Assembly (NCBI GenBank): GCA_965205905.1
Contig: CBDBHZ010000004.1
Location: 1-25,028 of the forward strand
DNA: 25,028 nucleotides
Source: JAHZMA01 sp965205905
GTDB lineage: Bacteria; Pseudomonadota; Alphaproteobacteria; JABAAW01; JAHZMA01
Direction: 5' to 3'
Part shown: in pieces, positions 1-8,617 of the stretch
How the letters are laid out: each line of letters starts with the position of its first letter
Position numbering within the stretch: the first letter of the stretch is position 1
The notes under the pieces: model-generated
The model's database searches: none
Seen by the model: only the letters and a program-made list of their open reading frames with translations
Told to the model about the DNA's origin: nothing
Translations under genes and position numbers: made by a program

Positions 1-3000
1 GTAAAGTTGATTTTACGGGCAATGGCACAGGCGTTTATGGCACGTTATCTGGTATGCCCGAAACTGTAACATTTGGTGTAACAGCTGCTGTTGATTTCGC
101 GAATGATGCCGTAACAATCAGCACGACTGGCACGAATAACTCGGGTAATGCTGACCTTAATATCCCCGCTACTACCATCAGCTATAATAATATGAATGTT
201 CTCACTCATGAATTTGGTGGTGCTAATGCTTTATTAGCTGGTATGACTGGTAACCTTAATGCCCGTTTCTATGGCGGTGGCACAGAAGAATTTGGTGGCA
301 CATTCGCCCTAGCCAAAGCAGATACAAGCTATTATTATGGTGCATTCGGTGCAACGCGCGCTGGTAAGACGATTTTCTTGCCACGTGATGATACTACTGT
401 CACCATCAATGCGCTTGGTAGTGAATCAGTAACGCCCACGTCCAATTCTGCTAATTTGCCTGCGTCATTCAATGTGGCAAAATCGGGTAGCGAAACTCTA
501 ACAGTGCAAGGTATTACGGCATGGCTTTCTGAAAGCGCAACATATACGCGCTACAAAGATGATGAAAGTGATTGGAATCTTAGTAAGAAAGGTGAATATC
601 AGATTACTAATAGGAATGTTACGCCAACATTGGTTTCAGCTGGCGCTGCTACCATCACATTTGTAGATGGTGGCACTGATACAGCTGTGATTCATGGCGA
701 TAGTGATTATACAGCGGCGATTGTTGATAGAAGCATGGCTCGTTTTGGCTTTACCCCTCATTACATGGCTGCGCTTAGTTGGAGTTATGAGGCGCCGTTA
801 GCATCAATATTAGCGGATACGCAAACAATCACCGATATTGATGGCATGATGATTGCGGGTATCGGAAGAGGCGTTACTGCCATTCCAACGCCACTTGTGA
901 TTGTTGATTTTACAGGCAAGGGCACAGGTGAATCAAGCGCACTCGGCACTACTATATTTGATGTGAAAGCTCAAATTGATTTTGCTACCAATAAAGTAAC
1001 ATTGGAAACTGAAAATACACAAGTTGGTGGTGTTAATAAATTCAGTCTTGATTTTATGAACACATTAACATATACCGCAGCCACAGGTGCTATCACTGGC
1101 GCGATTAAAACCAAAGGTGATGATTTAACTTATGGGACTGACAATGGCACAGAATTATCAGGCACAGCCAATGCAAGATTTTACGGCACTGGCGCGACTG
1201 ATGTGGTAAGTGAATTTGGTGGCACATTCGCATTCGCTGAAACAAATGTTCAATATTATTATGGTTATTTTGGTGCAGGCAATGCGGTTAAAACCACTGG
1301 TAACAATCATTTGGCACTAGGCGCTAATGCTGCTGATTATAATATTGCGGGTATCACCACACCGATTGATGTAGCACCTAGCCCTGCTCAATCGCTTAGC
1401 TCGCACGGAACGATTGAAATCGCAAAAACTAGTAATCAAACCGTTAAAATGAATGGGCTAGGCGTTTATAGTGATTATATAACAAATTATGAACTGGTAT
1501 CGGCACAGAATTGGGGTGATGTTAATTATAATTCTGATAAAGAATTGCGTGTTGCAAGGTTGAGTAATAGCTTTGCATCAATTAATTTTAATAGTGGCAA
1601 GATGGATATCGTTACGCTCTATGTAAATGATAATAATGGTGGTAAAAAAACCTATATAGTTGATGCTGAGGGTGCTGGCACTAGTAATAGTTTTAGTAAA
1701 GCTATCACTAGCGTAACTGACACGACTGGCACGACGACTGGCACGATTAATGTGCTACGGGATACTCTTGCAAATAACATCTTCGGTTTTGATTCGGAAA
1801 ATATTGCCTATATTGATTGGTATATTAATACAAATGCAAATAAAACAAATACTAACACAAACACGACTGCATCAGACCATAATATCTATGGCATGATGGT
1901 AACAGGGGTGGAAACCGATATTTTGAATATCCCCACTGGTGGTAGTGCTAGCTTTACGGGTAAAGGGCGTGGTTATCTTAATGCTGCTGATGGCACCCGC
2001 ACCACAACTGCTTTTAATATTAATGCCACTGCCAATTTCACAGGAGACACTGTTACACTTTATAGTAGTGATACCACAGAATGTGATATGGCTTTTGCAA
2101 ATTGTGGGTCGATTGATACATCATTGAATTTCAAAACCAGTAACGCAATCGGCTATACTGTCAACAGCATCAGTGGTGCTATTATCGGCAGTGATACTGG
2201 CTCTAACTTTGCAGGTAACGTTGATGCGCGTTTTTATGGCACAAATTATATGGTTGGTGTTTACACTTATCAAAATGATGCCACAGAATTTGCTGGTTCA
2301 TTCGCGATGAGCGATAGCACGACGAACGAACAATATTATGGCGTCTTTGGTGCCGATATTGAAGTCGCTGAGCTAATCGTAGCAACAAAAACGACAGGAT
2401 CTTTGGCACCACCACCTAACAACGCAACCAGCAAAATGATAACAGGCTTTGAGGAAGATGATCGTAAGGGTAAAGTAGATATTACGTTGCCTGTCGCCTC
2501 TTATGTTAGGATGAAAAATGAATCAGGCATTACCATTCAAAAAATTAATGGTGGCGCAGTCAAATTCTCTCATGCAAGTAATGGTTATTTTCATCACTAT
2601 CCACCGAACCCGTCGCCCCAAGGAATCGCGTTGAGTGTCTATTTTGGTGATAATAGATATGAAACAGGGGCATTTGATGGTGCTGTGTCTGTTACTGATG
2701 ATCTCTCTATTAGCACAGCTAGCAATATATCTCAAGGTCTTAACCTTGGTTATACGCCTGATACATTAAGTTTAGACCGAAGTGCCTCAAATTTTGGCTT
2801 TGACGGAAAATATATGGCAAAGATTGAATGGACAGTGGTGGCATCGAACCAATATCTTAACGGCAAAATCTACGCCTATGGTATCACGGGTTATGAAACT
2901 GCGGATTCTGTTATCAGCGCACTTACTGCGGGCACGCCTACATTTATGGGCGAGGGGCAAGGAGTCTATAATGGTAGTGGTGCTAGCGATGGCCGTTATC

Positions 3001-3353
3001 ATTTTGATGTTGCAATCACGACTGACTTTACTGCATCCACAGTAACAGTAACCAGCTCAACGACAACGAAATGTAGTAATGCTGATTGTACCACCCTGAG
3101 CGCAACAGCAACTTCTGCCCTTGATTTCAAAGCTGATTTAACTTATGGCGCAACAAATGTTATCACTGGCATGGTTAAAACCAAAGGAACTGATGGTATT
3201 TTTACCGCAGATGATGCCACTGATGCCTTAACCTTAACAGCAGGCTCTGCAGAAGCCCGTTTTTACGGACCAACATACCAAGAAATAGGTGGCACATTTA
3301 ACATGGGTAATTCTGAAGGCGGTTATATCGGTTTCTTCGGTGCAGACCAATAA
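1..3353 (+). CDS. Multi-lobe TbpB-like repeat protein (5' end outside window)
   Basis: The reading frame is open from base 3, and the residues before the first ATG (54) already spell the repeat motif VDFTGNGTG, so the gene starts left of the window and 54 is not the true start. Four copies of a TbpB/Slam-lipoprotein-type barrel are visible. Each opens with a strand like FTGKGxG (near 6, 903, 1950, 2940) and closes with ARFYG...EFGGTF...YYGxFGA (ARFYG at 261, 1173, 2226, 3255). Barrels alternate with a second domain of roughly 150-200 residues carrying FGF..YMAxIxW and GMMVxGxET-like motifs, which recalls the handle-barrel lobes of TbpB. The last barrel ends at the C-terminus (GFFGADQ). Family knowledge: such barrels are surface-exposed or secreted and bind host or environmental ligands; the ligand here is unknown. 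No signal peptide or lipobox can be judged because the N-terminus is missing. Confidence 0.8.
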   Translation, partial: KVDFTGNGTGVYGTLSGMPETVTFGVTAAVDFANDAVTISTTGTNNSGNADLNIPATTISYNNMNVLTHEFGGANALLAGMTGNLNARFYGGGTEEFGGTFALAKADTSYYYGAFGATRAGKTIFLPRDDTTVTINALGSESVTPTSNSANLPASFNVAKSGSETLTVQGITAWLSESATYTRYKDDESDWNLSKKGEYQITNRNVTPTLVSAGAATITFVDGGTDTAVIHGDSDYTAAIVDRSMARFGFTPHYMAALSWSYEAPLASILADTQTITDIDGMMIAGIGRGVTAIPTPLVIVDFTGKGTGESSALGTTIFDVKAQIDFATNKVTLETENTQVGGVNKFSLDFMNTLTYTAATGAITGAIKTKGDDLTYGTDNGTELSGTANARFYGTGATDVVSEFGGTFAFAETNVQYYYGYFGAGNAVKTTGNNHLALGANAADYNIAGITTPIDVAPSPAQSLSSHGTIEIAKTSNQTVKMNGLGVYSDYITNYELVSAQNWGDVNYNSDKELRVARLSNSFASINFNSGKMDIVTLYVNDNNGGKKTYIVDAEGAGTSNSFSKAITSVTDTTGTTTGTINVLRDTLANNIFGFDSENIAYIDWYINTNANKTNTNTNTTASDHNIYGMMVTGVETDILNIPTGGSASFTGKGRGYLNAADGTRTTTAFNINATANFTGDTVTLYSSDTTECDMAFANCGSIDTSLNFKTSNAIGYTVNSISGAIIGSDTGSNFAGNVDARFYGTNYMVGVYTYQNDATEFAGSFAMSDSTTNEQYYGVFGADIEVAELIVATKTTGSLAPPPNNATSKMITGFEEDDRKGKVDITLPVASYVRMKNESGITIQKINGGAVKFSHASNGYFHHYPPNPSPQGIALSVYFGDNRYETGAFDGAVSVTDDLSISTASNISQGLNLGYTPDTLSLDRSASNFGFDGKYMAKIEWTVVASNQYLNGKIYAYGITGYETADSVISALTAGTPTFMGEGQGVYNGSGASDGRYHFDVAITTDFTASTVTVTSSTTTKCSNADCTTLSATATSALDFKADLTYGATNVITGMVKTKGTDGIFTADDATDALTLTAGSAEARFYGPTYQEIGGTFNMGNSEGGYIGFFGADQ

Positions 3354-3411
3354 CAGCCATAAGGCTTTATCGTAAGTTATAAAAAAGCGTTGCCTTTCAA
3401 AAGCATGGCAA

Positions 3412-3449
3412 AAAAGGGCGGTATTGATAGCATCAACACCGCCTTTTTT
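3412..3449 (+). terminator. Rho-independent terminator after the TbpB-like gene
   Basis: A GGCGGT...ACCGCC hairpin (3417-3443) extends by a further six positions with one mismatch around a 3-base AGC loop and is followed by six T. A run of A precedes the stem, so it could also work on the minus strand. Confidence 0.8.
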
Positions 3450-3455
3450 ATATGT

Positions 3456-3600
3456 GGGGCTTTGCGCCCCTTCTAGCGAATTGTGGTCTCACCACAATTC
3501 TAGCGGATATTAGCGGAGGGGTTTAAGGGGCTTCCTTGCGATTAGCAAGGTCGCAAAGCCCCTTCTAGCGAATTGTGGTCTCACCACAATTCTAGCGGAT
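3456..3600. repeat. Cluster of palindromic intergenic repeats with two identical 43-bp copies
   Basis: Bases 3466-3508 and 3558-3600 are identical over 43 bp. Each copy contains a perfect palindrome, GAATTGTGGT-CTC-ACCACAATTC, flanked on both sides by CTAGCG. Between them lies a nested inverted repeat: outer arms AAGGGGCTT 3525-3533 / AAGCCCCTT 3556-3564, inner arms CCTTGC 3534-3539 / GCAAGG 3545-3550. A small GGGGC/GCCCC hairpin sits at 3456-3470. The layout resembles REP-like or MITE-derived palindromic elements; no coding capacity is seen. The 11-mer GGGGCTTTGCG recurs at 10408-10418, followed there by GAATTG, which suggests a dispersed family. Confidence 0.75.
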
Positions 3601-3635
3601 AAATGCCTTGCAATCAAATGATAATATGATTACAC

Positions 3636-3641
3636 TATAAT
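3636..3641 (+). promoter_or_regulatory. Possible -10 box for the small gene
   Basis: A perfect TATAAT lies 31 bases before the ATG at 3667. No convincing -35 box at 16-18 bp spacing was found, so this is weak. Confidence 0.3.
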
Positions 3642-3666
3642 TATATGAATGATAGGAGATAATGAA

Positions 3667-3849
3667 ATGACTGAAAACACAACGCAATCAGAAGAAACTT
3701 CAGAGGATCCGAGCATTGCTGAATTCTATGCTCTCATTAAGAAAAATAAAAATAAAGAAGTGAAAAGTGATTATTCAGGTATCCCTACACACCGCACACG
3801 CCCTACTTGGCCAGAACGGGTAATAGATAAAATACTCCGCCAAGAATAA
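3667..3849 (+). CDS. Small hydrophilic protein of unknown function (60 aa)
   Basis: I do not recognise this protein. The ATG at 3667 is preferred over the in-frame ATG at 3649 because AGGAG (3654-3658) lies 8 bases before it. The N-terminus is acidic and Ser/Thr-rich (TENTTQSEETSED). The middle has a lysine cluster (IKKNKNKEVK), and the C-terminus holds a proline/arginine stretch (PTHRTRPTWPERVIDKIL). There is no membrane segment or signal peptide. Its 3' end overlaps the convergent membrane-protein gene by 47 bases (3803-3849). A good ribosome binding site and a TATAAT upstream support a real gene, but without homology it stays tentative. Confidence 0.5.
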   Translation: MTENTTQSEETSEDPSIAEFYALIKKNKNKEVKSDYSGIPTHRTRPTWPERVIDKILRQE

Positions 3850-4345
3850 GCGGTGAGCCAATCACAATTAACAAGCTCCAACGAATACGTATATCTTTTT
3901 TATCTGCAATTTTAATATTTTTATAAATTTTCTCTTGATAGTCTAGCGTTACCCTAGCAAGTAACCGCATTGCATGTGATTGAGCAACTACATTTTTTAT
4001 ATCATGCTTTTCAGTCAACCCAATTAAATCATTAATCCTATTACCGCTAATCTTATGGTCGTTAATCGGTAATATCACACCATATATTAGTAATATCGAG
4101 ACAATAATATAAATCACAACAATGATTGCCAAAAGCAATTTGAATGACATTGTATAATCATCATTTTGACGAAAAATAATTGGAATCGCAAAGGCAATCA
4201 CTGATAATAAAAAACCCAATAATAAGGTCGCTTTATTTTTTAGCGATTTAATATTCTCTATGGTATGTAACAAATATTCGCTTGCTTGTTGATAAGCTAA
4301 ATCAATAAATTTCGCGAATTCGCCTGTTTTCTCTTCCGCCATCAT
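3803..4345 (-). CDS. Three-helix membrane protein, Pycsar-effector/SLATT-like (180 aa)
   Basis: Three hydrophobic segments are visible at about residues 40-58, 68-92 and 156-177, with a cytosolic helical region between the second and third. The N-terminal helix followed by NIKSLKNKATLLLGF, and the long helix before the last membrane segment (KNIKIADKKDIRIRW), look like the 2TM/3TM proteins grouped as SLATT or DUF5706 (Pycsar-type membrane effectors). That is a resemblance by eye, not a proven match. The start ATG overlaps the dxs stop by 4 bases (ATGA), so translation is coupled and it is the last gene of the methyltransferase-xseB-ispA-dxs operon. No cyclic-nucleotide synthase or other defence gene is adjacent, so a defence role is unproven; a housekeeping membrane role is equally possible. 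Confidence 0.75.
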   Translation of the reverse strand: MMAEEKTGEFAKFIDLAYQQASEYLLHTIENIKSLKNKATLLLGFLLSVIAFAIPIIFRQNDDYTMSFKLLLAIIVVIYIIVSILLIYGVILPINDHKISGNRINDLIGLTEKHDIKNVVAQSHAMRLLARVTLDYQEKIYKNIKIADKKDIRIRWSLLIVIGSPLILGGVFYLLPVLAK

Positions 4346-6276
4346 TTAACCCCCGTCTTCACGGGAGAAAGCCCCAGCACCGTCTGCACCAATGCATTGG
4401 CATCTAGCCCTGTTTGAGCATATTGGGTTTGTTGCGAAGCATGGTCGATGAAGCAATCTTTCATATAGAGCGGACGATAAACAACGCGTTCAAGCAGATT
4501 ATCACGCGCCAGAATATCCAACACTTGTGCCGAAAAACCACCAATCGCGCCCTCTTCCATCGTGATGAGATAATCATGCCCCTCCACCAGCTGATGCAGT
4601 AATTCACTATCTATCGGCTTGGCAAAACGGGCATCAGCAATGGTGATATTATAGCCCTGCTGGCTTAAAATATCATCGGCTTTCACCGCTTCATAAAGCC
4701 GCGGACCCAATGTTAGCACCGCAATATCCTTGCCCTGCTTGATGATGCGCCCCTTGCCAATCGCTAGCTTTTCAGGCTGTTTCGGTAAATCAACACCAGC
4801 CGCTTCGCCCCGTGGAAACCGAAACGCAATCGGACCATCAGCATAATGATGCGCGGTATGCACGGCATGGGTCAGCTCCGCTTCGTCAGCTGGCACCAGC
4901 ACCACCATATTTGGCAGGCAACAAAGATAGCTGATATCAAACGCGCCCGCATGGGTTTGCCCATCTGCCCCCACCATGCCCGCACGGTCAAGCGCAAATT
5001 TTACGGGCAGATTCTGAATCGCCACATCATGCACCACTTGGTCGTAAGCGCGTTGCAAAAAGGTTGAGTAAATCGCCACAAACGGCTTATAGCCCTCAGT
5101 CGCAAGTCCTGCCGCAAATGTAACCGCATGTTGTTCGGCGATGCCAACATCAAAATAGCGTTCGGGGAACGTGCTTTGCAAAAAATTTAAGCCTGTGCCA
5201 TCGGGCATGGCAGCCGTTATGCCCACCACCTTTTCATCATCGGTGGCGGCTTTTACCAATGCTTTGCCGAACACCGACGTATAAGAAGGTGCGTTGCTTT
5301 TGGGCTTAATCTGCGTGCCCGATAATACATCAAACTGACTAACGCCATGATATTTATCAGCTGATTTTTCAGCAGGTGCATAGCCCTTGCCTTTTTGAGT
5401 AACGGCATGAATCAGCACGGGGAAATTATCGGCAGGCATATCGCGCACATTGCGTAACACAGGCAACAGGCTGGCAAAATCATGCCCATTGACTGGCCCT
5501 AAATAATACAAGCCCAACTCTTCAAATAATGTGCCATTGCCCGAAAGATAATAGCGCACAAATTCTTCGGTTTTCAACACGCGTGGCTGTAACGCCTTTG
5601 GCAAGATTTTATGCACTGCTTTGTGCGAAAAATGCCGAAACTCTAAAAATGACCGTGATGACAGTAAACGTGCCAAATATTTGCTCATCGCCCCTACAGG
5701 TGGCGCGATTGACATATCATTATCATTCAAGATAATAATCAGCTTGCTGTGGGTGGCGGCGGCATTGTTAATTGCCTCGTAAATCATGCCCGCACTCATC
5801 GCGCCATCGCCTACCACGCAAATCACATGATTATCTTTGCCCTGCAATTTTGACGCGGTCGCCATGCCTAACCCCGCCGATATTGAGGTAGAGCTATGCG
5901 CCGCACCGAATGGGTCGTAGTCACTTTCTTTGCGCGAGGTAAAGCCCGAAAGCCCGTTTTCTTTGCGTAAGGTGCGGATTTTATCACGCCTACCCGTAAG
6001 GATTTTATGCGGATAGCATTGATGCCCAACATCAAAAATCAACCTATCGGCTGGCGTGTTGAACAAATAATGAATCGCTAGCGTTAATTCCACCACGCCC
6101 AAACCTGCGCCCAAATGCCCGCCCGTTACCGATACCGCATCAATCATTTCAGCGCGCAATTCTGTGGCAAGTTGCGGTAAATCACGGTCGGCAAATTGCT
6201 TCAAATCGCGGGGAATGTTCACCTTATCTAGCAATGGTGTTTCTGGTGGCGATTGTGGTGGTGTTTGTTGCTTCAC
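4342..6276 (-). CDS. dxs: 1-deoxy-D-xylulose-5-phosphate synthase (Dxs)
   Basis: First enzyme of the MEP isoprenoid pathway: it condenses pyruvate and glyceraldehyde 3-phosphate, using thiamine diphosphate (ThDP), in the cytoplasm. Motifs seen: HLGAGLGVVELT near the N-terminus, the ThDP/Mg signature GDGAMSAG...LNDNDMSI, the catalytic Glu region VGIAEQHAVTFAAG, and DRAGMVGADGQTHAGAFD. Start choice: the longest frame begins with TTG at 6312 and would overlap ispA by 23 bases. A GTG at 6276 is preceded by AAGGA at 6-base spacing and gives a normal 644-residue enzyme, so GTG is chosen. It lies directly downstream of ispA, the usual alphaproteobacterial order, so a precursor-forming and a prenyl-elongating enzyme are co-expressed. 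Its stop overlaps the next gene. Confidence 0.96.
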   Translation of the reverse strand: MKQQTPPQSPPETPLLDKVNIPRDLKQFADRDLPQLATELRAEMIDAVSVTGGHLGAGLGVVELTLAIHYLFNTPADRLIFDVGHQCYPHKILTGRRDKIRTLRKENGLSGFTSRKESDYDPFGAAHSSTSISAGLGMATASKLQGKDNHVICVVGDGAMSAGMIYEAINNAAATHSKLIIILNDNDMSIAPPVGAMSKYLARLLSSRSFLEFRHFSHKAVHKILPKALQPRVLKTEEFVRYYLSGNGTLFEELGLYYLGPVNGHDFASLLPVLRNVRDMPADNFPVLIHAVTQKGKGYAPAEKSADKYHGVSQFDVLSGTQIKPKSNAPSYTSVFGKALVKAATDDEKVVGITAAMPDGTGLNFLQSTFPERYFDVGIAEQHAVTFAAGLATEGYKPFVAIYSTFLQRAYDQVVHDVAIQNLPVKFALDRAGMVGADGQTHAGAFDISYLCCLPNMVVLVPADEAELTHAVHTAHHYADGPIAFRFPRGEAAGVDLPKQPEKLAIGKGRIIKQGKDIAVLTLGPRLYEAVKADDILSQQGYNITIADARFAKPIDSELLHQLVEGHDYLITMEEGAIGGFSAQVLDILARDNLLERVVYRPLYMKDCFIDHASQQTQYAQTGLDANALVQTVLGLSPVKTGVK

Positions 6277-6289
6277 ATTATATCCTTTT

Positions 6290-7222
6290 TCATTGATTGC
6301 GGCTAACGGCAAATTGCGCTAATTGTGCCAAGAAATTATCAGCTTCGGATTCAGCCGTCAATATTTGGCTTTGCACCACCGCCTCATCGCAAAGAGCATA
6401 CGCTTTTTCACGCGCCTTTTCAACCGAATTTACCACCAAAAATGATGGCTTACCAAACTTGCTATCCTTGCCGATATTCTTACCCATCTGTGTGGCATCA
6501 CCAATGCTATCTAGCACATCATCATAAATCTGAAAGGCGAGCCCTAATTTTTCAGCATAATTTTTAAGCCCCGATAATAAAGCAGGCGAGGGGTTACCCA
6601 AATGCGCGCCTAATTGGGTTGCCGCCACAAAAAGCGCACCCGTTTTCAGCGATTGCAGGCGGATAATCTGCGCCTCGTCTGTCGTCTCACCCTGTAATTG
6701 CATATCCAGATACTGCCCTGCCGCCATGCCCTGATGCCCTGCGGCACGCGCTAGAATACTCACCAAATTGATACGGGTGTTGGCGTCAGCATGGGTTTCG
6801 GTTCGTGCCAATATTTCAAACGCGAAAGTGAGGAGTGAATCGCCCGCCAAAATCGCGGTCGCCTCATCAAATGCCAGATGCACACAAGGCTTGCCATGCC
6901 GCAGGGCATCATCATCCATCGCCGGCAAATCATCGTGAATCAGCGAATAGCCATGCACCATTTCAAGCGCGGCTGCCACATAAAGCGGATTCGATTTTGT
7001 ATTTGAATTTTGCGTATCCGCGCCCGTATCTGCGCCCGCAAGTTTCGCGGATTCTAACACCAAAGATGCGCGCAATCGTTTGCCACCACCGCAAGCACCA
7101 TAGCGCATGGCTTCAGCCAAACCTGCAATATCAACATTATCTCCATCGGATAATAACGCCAGCATCAGAGTTTCAACCTGATTTTTGCGTGAGGTTAATA
7201 ATTGCTGAAACTCATTTGTCAT
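6290..7222 (-). CDS. ispA: Polyprenyl (farnesyl/geranylgeranyl) diphosphate synthase
   Basis: Trans-isoprenyl diphosphate synthase that condenses IPP with allylic diphosphates to make C15 (possibly C20) prenyl diphosphate for ubiquinone, undecaprenyl carriers or hopanoids. Visible motifs: GGGKRLR (residues 45-51), the first Asp-rich motif DDLPAMDDD (97-105), the KTG motif (193-195) and the second Asp-rich motif YDDVLD (233-238). The length of 310 is normal. The ATG at 7222 overlaps the xseB stop by 11 bases, so the genes are co-translated. The product chain length cannot be read with certainty; ispA is assigned by family and by position between xseB and dxs. Confidence 0.94.
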   Translation of the reverse strand: MTNEFQQLLTSRKNQVETLMLALLSDGDNVDIAGLAEAMRYGACGGGKRLRASLVLESAKLAGADTGADTQNSNTKSNPLYVAAALEMVHGYSLIHDDLPAMDDDALRHGKPCVHLAFDEATAILAGDSLLTFAFEILARTETHADANTRINLVSILARAAGHQGMAAGQYLDMQLQGETTDEAQIIRLQSLKTGALFVAATQLGAHLGNPSPALLSGLKNYAEKLGLAFQIYDDVLDSIGDATQMGKNIGKDSKFGKPSFLVVNSVEKAREKAYALCDEAVVQSQILTAESEADNFLAQLAQFAVSRNQ

Positions 7223-7433
7223 CAGATGCAGAGCCTACTTGCTCGAATTTCAATTCTGCTTCTTTCAGCAATTTCTCGCAATGTTTTTGCAATTTCTCAC
7301 CACGCTCATACAGACTAATCGCCTGCTGTAGCGGACTATCACCCTTTTCTAACTGCGCTGCAATGTTCTGCAATTCTTGCAATGCCGCCTCAAAAGTGAG
7401 GTTTTGAATCTCTTGTTGATTATCATCAGTCAT
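7212..7433 (-). CDS. xseB: Exodeoxyribonuclease VII small subunit (XseB)
   Basis: A 73-residue all-helical protein with the XseB signature: LTFEAALQELQNI, then LEKGDSPLQQAISLYERG and a helical C-terminus ending in an acidic tail. With XseA (not in this window) it forms the cytoplasmic ssDNA exonuclease. AAGGA lies about 8 bases before the ATG. The gene sits 3 bases after the methyltransferase stop and overlaps ispA, as is common in Alphaproteobacteria. Confidence 0.95.
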   Translation of the reverse strand: MTDDNQQEIQNLTFEAALQELQNIAAQLEKGDSPLQQAISLYERGEKLQKHCEKLLKEAELKFEQVGSASDDK

Positions 7434-7436
7434 TAT

Positions 7437-8606
7437 TTATTCCTTCCGCAATAAAACCACCCTATTGCTATTTGTGCCAGCATCATTATTTTTGACACCC
7501 CATATATTTGATGTTTTAGTAAATTTCTGCTGATTAATCAAGGTGGCATCATGCGTTAACCCCAACTGTATTGCAAGCCTAACGACACTCTCATCAAGTT
7601 TGATGCTTCCCTTACGCACCTCGCCCACTTCAAAAGCAATAATACCATTAGGTTTTAAGATTCTTTTCAACTCATGCAGGGTCTGTAACATGCTGGTTTC
7701 CCAATCCGCTAAATTCTTGCACATGGTGATATTCACGCTCTTAATATCAATATTGTTAAACCAGCACCGCAACCAATTATCTTGTGAATAATTGACAATA
7801 TCCAAAAAAGGCGGCGATGTTACCACCAAAGCAACGCTTGCATCATCGATAGCGGGCGTATGATGCGAAGCCGCGTTCAAAATCATCGCATCTTTGCTAA
7901 CGGTTCGCAAAACCGCACGGCATTCATCATCTATCTGGGATAAAAGCATCTTGCTTTTCTTGAGTATCAATGCGCTCACATTGCGATAATCGGGCGTTTG
8001 CTGACGCTTCTGATTGATTTTGATTTGCCTCGCCTTGCTGGTTGCCTGATTAGGCGGTAGGGTATAGACACTGAAAAAACCGCTAGAATGCCCCGTTAGC
8101 CGGTTGGTTGCCACCATTCTTATCCAAGCATCAATGTTATCTTCGATGGCGGATTTGTTACGCCTGCCGAGATAATGTTTCAGCATCAGCAATTCGCGAT
8201 AAGTCTCATCATGGTAAAACATGCTTAATTCATTGGTGATATTATCGGCAGGTTTTTGCTTGAAAATACGATGCAACCTCTCCTCAATCTGTGGCAAGCA
8301 TGGCGGATTTAGGCGTGGCGCAGTCAGGATTTTACTGAGCGGGTTAATATCGTTGCTGATAGGGATTCTACCCATCAATGCGGCTTGCACAGCAGTTGTG
8401 CCACGTCCGCCAAAGGGGTCATAGATGCGGTCGCCTGTTTGCGAAAAACGGTCGATAAAATATTCAGCCAATGCAGGTTTGAAACAAGCGCGATACGAAA
8501 TTTCGTGAATCCTGTTGGCTTGCCGCTGCTTTGCTGTCCAAAACTCATCGCTGATGATGTTGGGCAATGATGTGTTCTGGGGTGGGTTGCGGGGTGGATG
8601 AGACAT
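7437..8606 (-). CDS. Orphan DNA methyltransferase, SPPF type (probable N4-cytosine)
   Basis: S-adenosylmethionine-dependent DNA methyltransferase. The AdoMet-binding motif DPFGGRGTT is at residues 63-71 and the catalytic motif TSPPF at 263-267. With motif I ahead of motif IV and about 190 residues between them, this is the alpha-type order with a target-recognition region in the middle. SPPY/F is typical of N4-cytosine enzymes, while DPPY/F is typical of N6-adenine. A conserved-looking block TGHSSGFFSVYTLPPNQA sits at about 171-188. No restriction endonuclease gene adjoins it, so it appears solitary. It is the first gene of the operon leading into xseB, ispA and dxs. No clear Shine-Dalgarno precedes the ATG at 8606; an alternative start or leaderless translation is possible. 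Confidence 0.85.
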   Translation of the reverse strand: MSHPPRNPPQNTSLPNIISDEFWTAKQRQANRIHEISYRACFKPALAEYFIDRFSQTGDRIYDPFGGRGTTAVQAALMGRIPISNDINPLSKILTAPRLNPPCLPQIEERLHRIFKQKPADNITNELSMFYHDETYRELLMLKHYLGRRNKSAIEDNIDAWIRMVATNRLTGHSSGFFSVYTLPPNQATSKARQIKINQKRQQTPDYRNVSALILKKSKMLLSQIDDECRAVLRTVSKDAMILNAASHHTPAIDDASVALVVTSPPFLDIVNYSQDNWLRCWFNNIDIKSVNITMCKNLADWETSMLQTLHELKRILKPNGIIAFEVGEVRKGSIKLDESVVRLAIQLGLTHDATLINQQKFTKTSNIWGVKNNDAGTNSNRVVLLRKE

Positions 8607-8617
8607 GATATGCTGTG

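Noticed and set aside
54..60. ATG at 54 as start of the TbpB-like gene
   Set aside because: The frame is open to the window edge and the upstream codons spell the same repeat motif seen at 903.
3466..3600. CRISPR array
   Set aside because: Only two repeat copies, the intervening sequence is itself palindromic, and no cas gene is near.
6277..6312. Upstream TTG start for dxs
   Set aside because: It would overlap ispA by 23 bases with no ribosome binding site, while GTG 6276 has AAGGA at good spacing.
6835..7407. 190-codon plus-strand reading frame opposite ispA/xseB
   Set aside because: It is the complement of two well-supported genes, and its composition (His/Pro/Ser-rich) is typical of antisense shadows.
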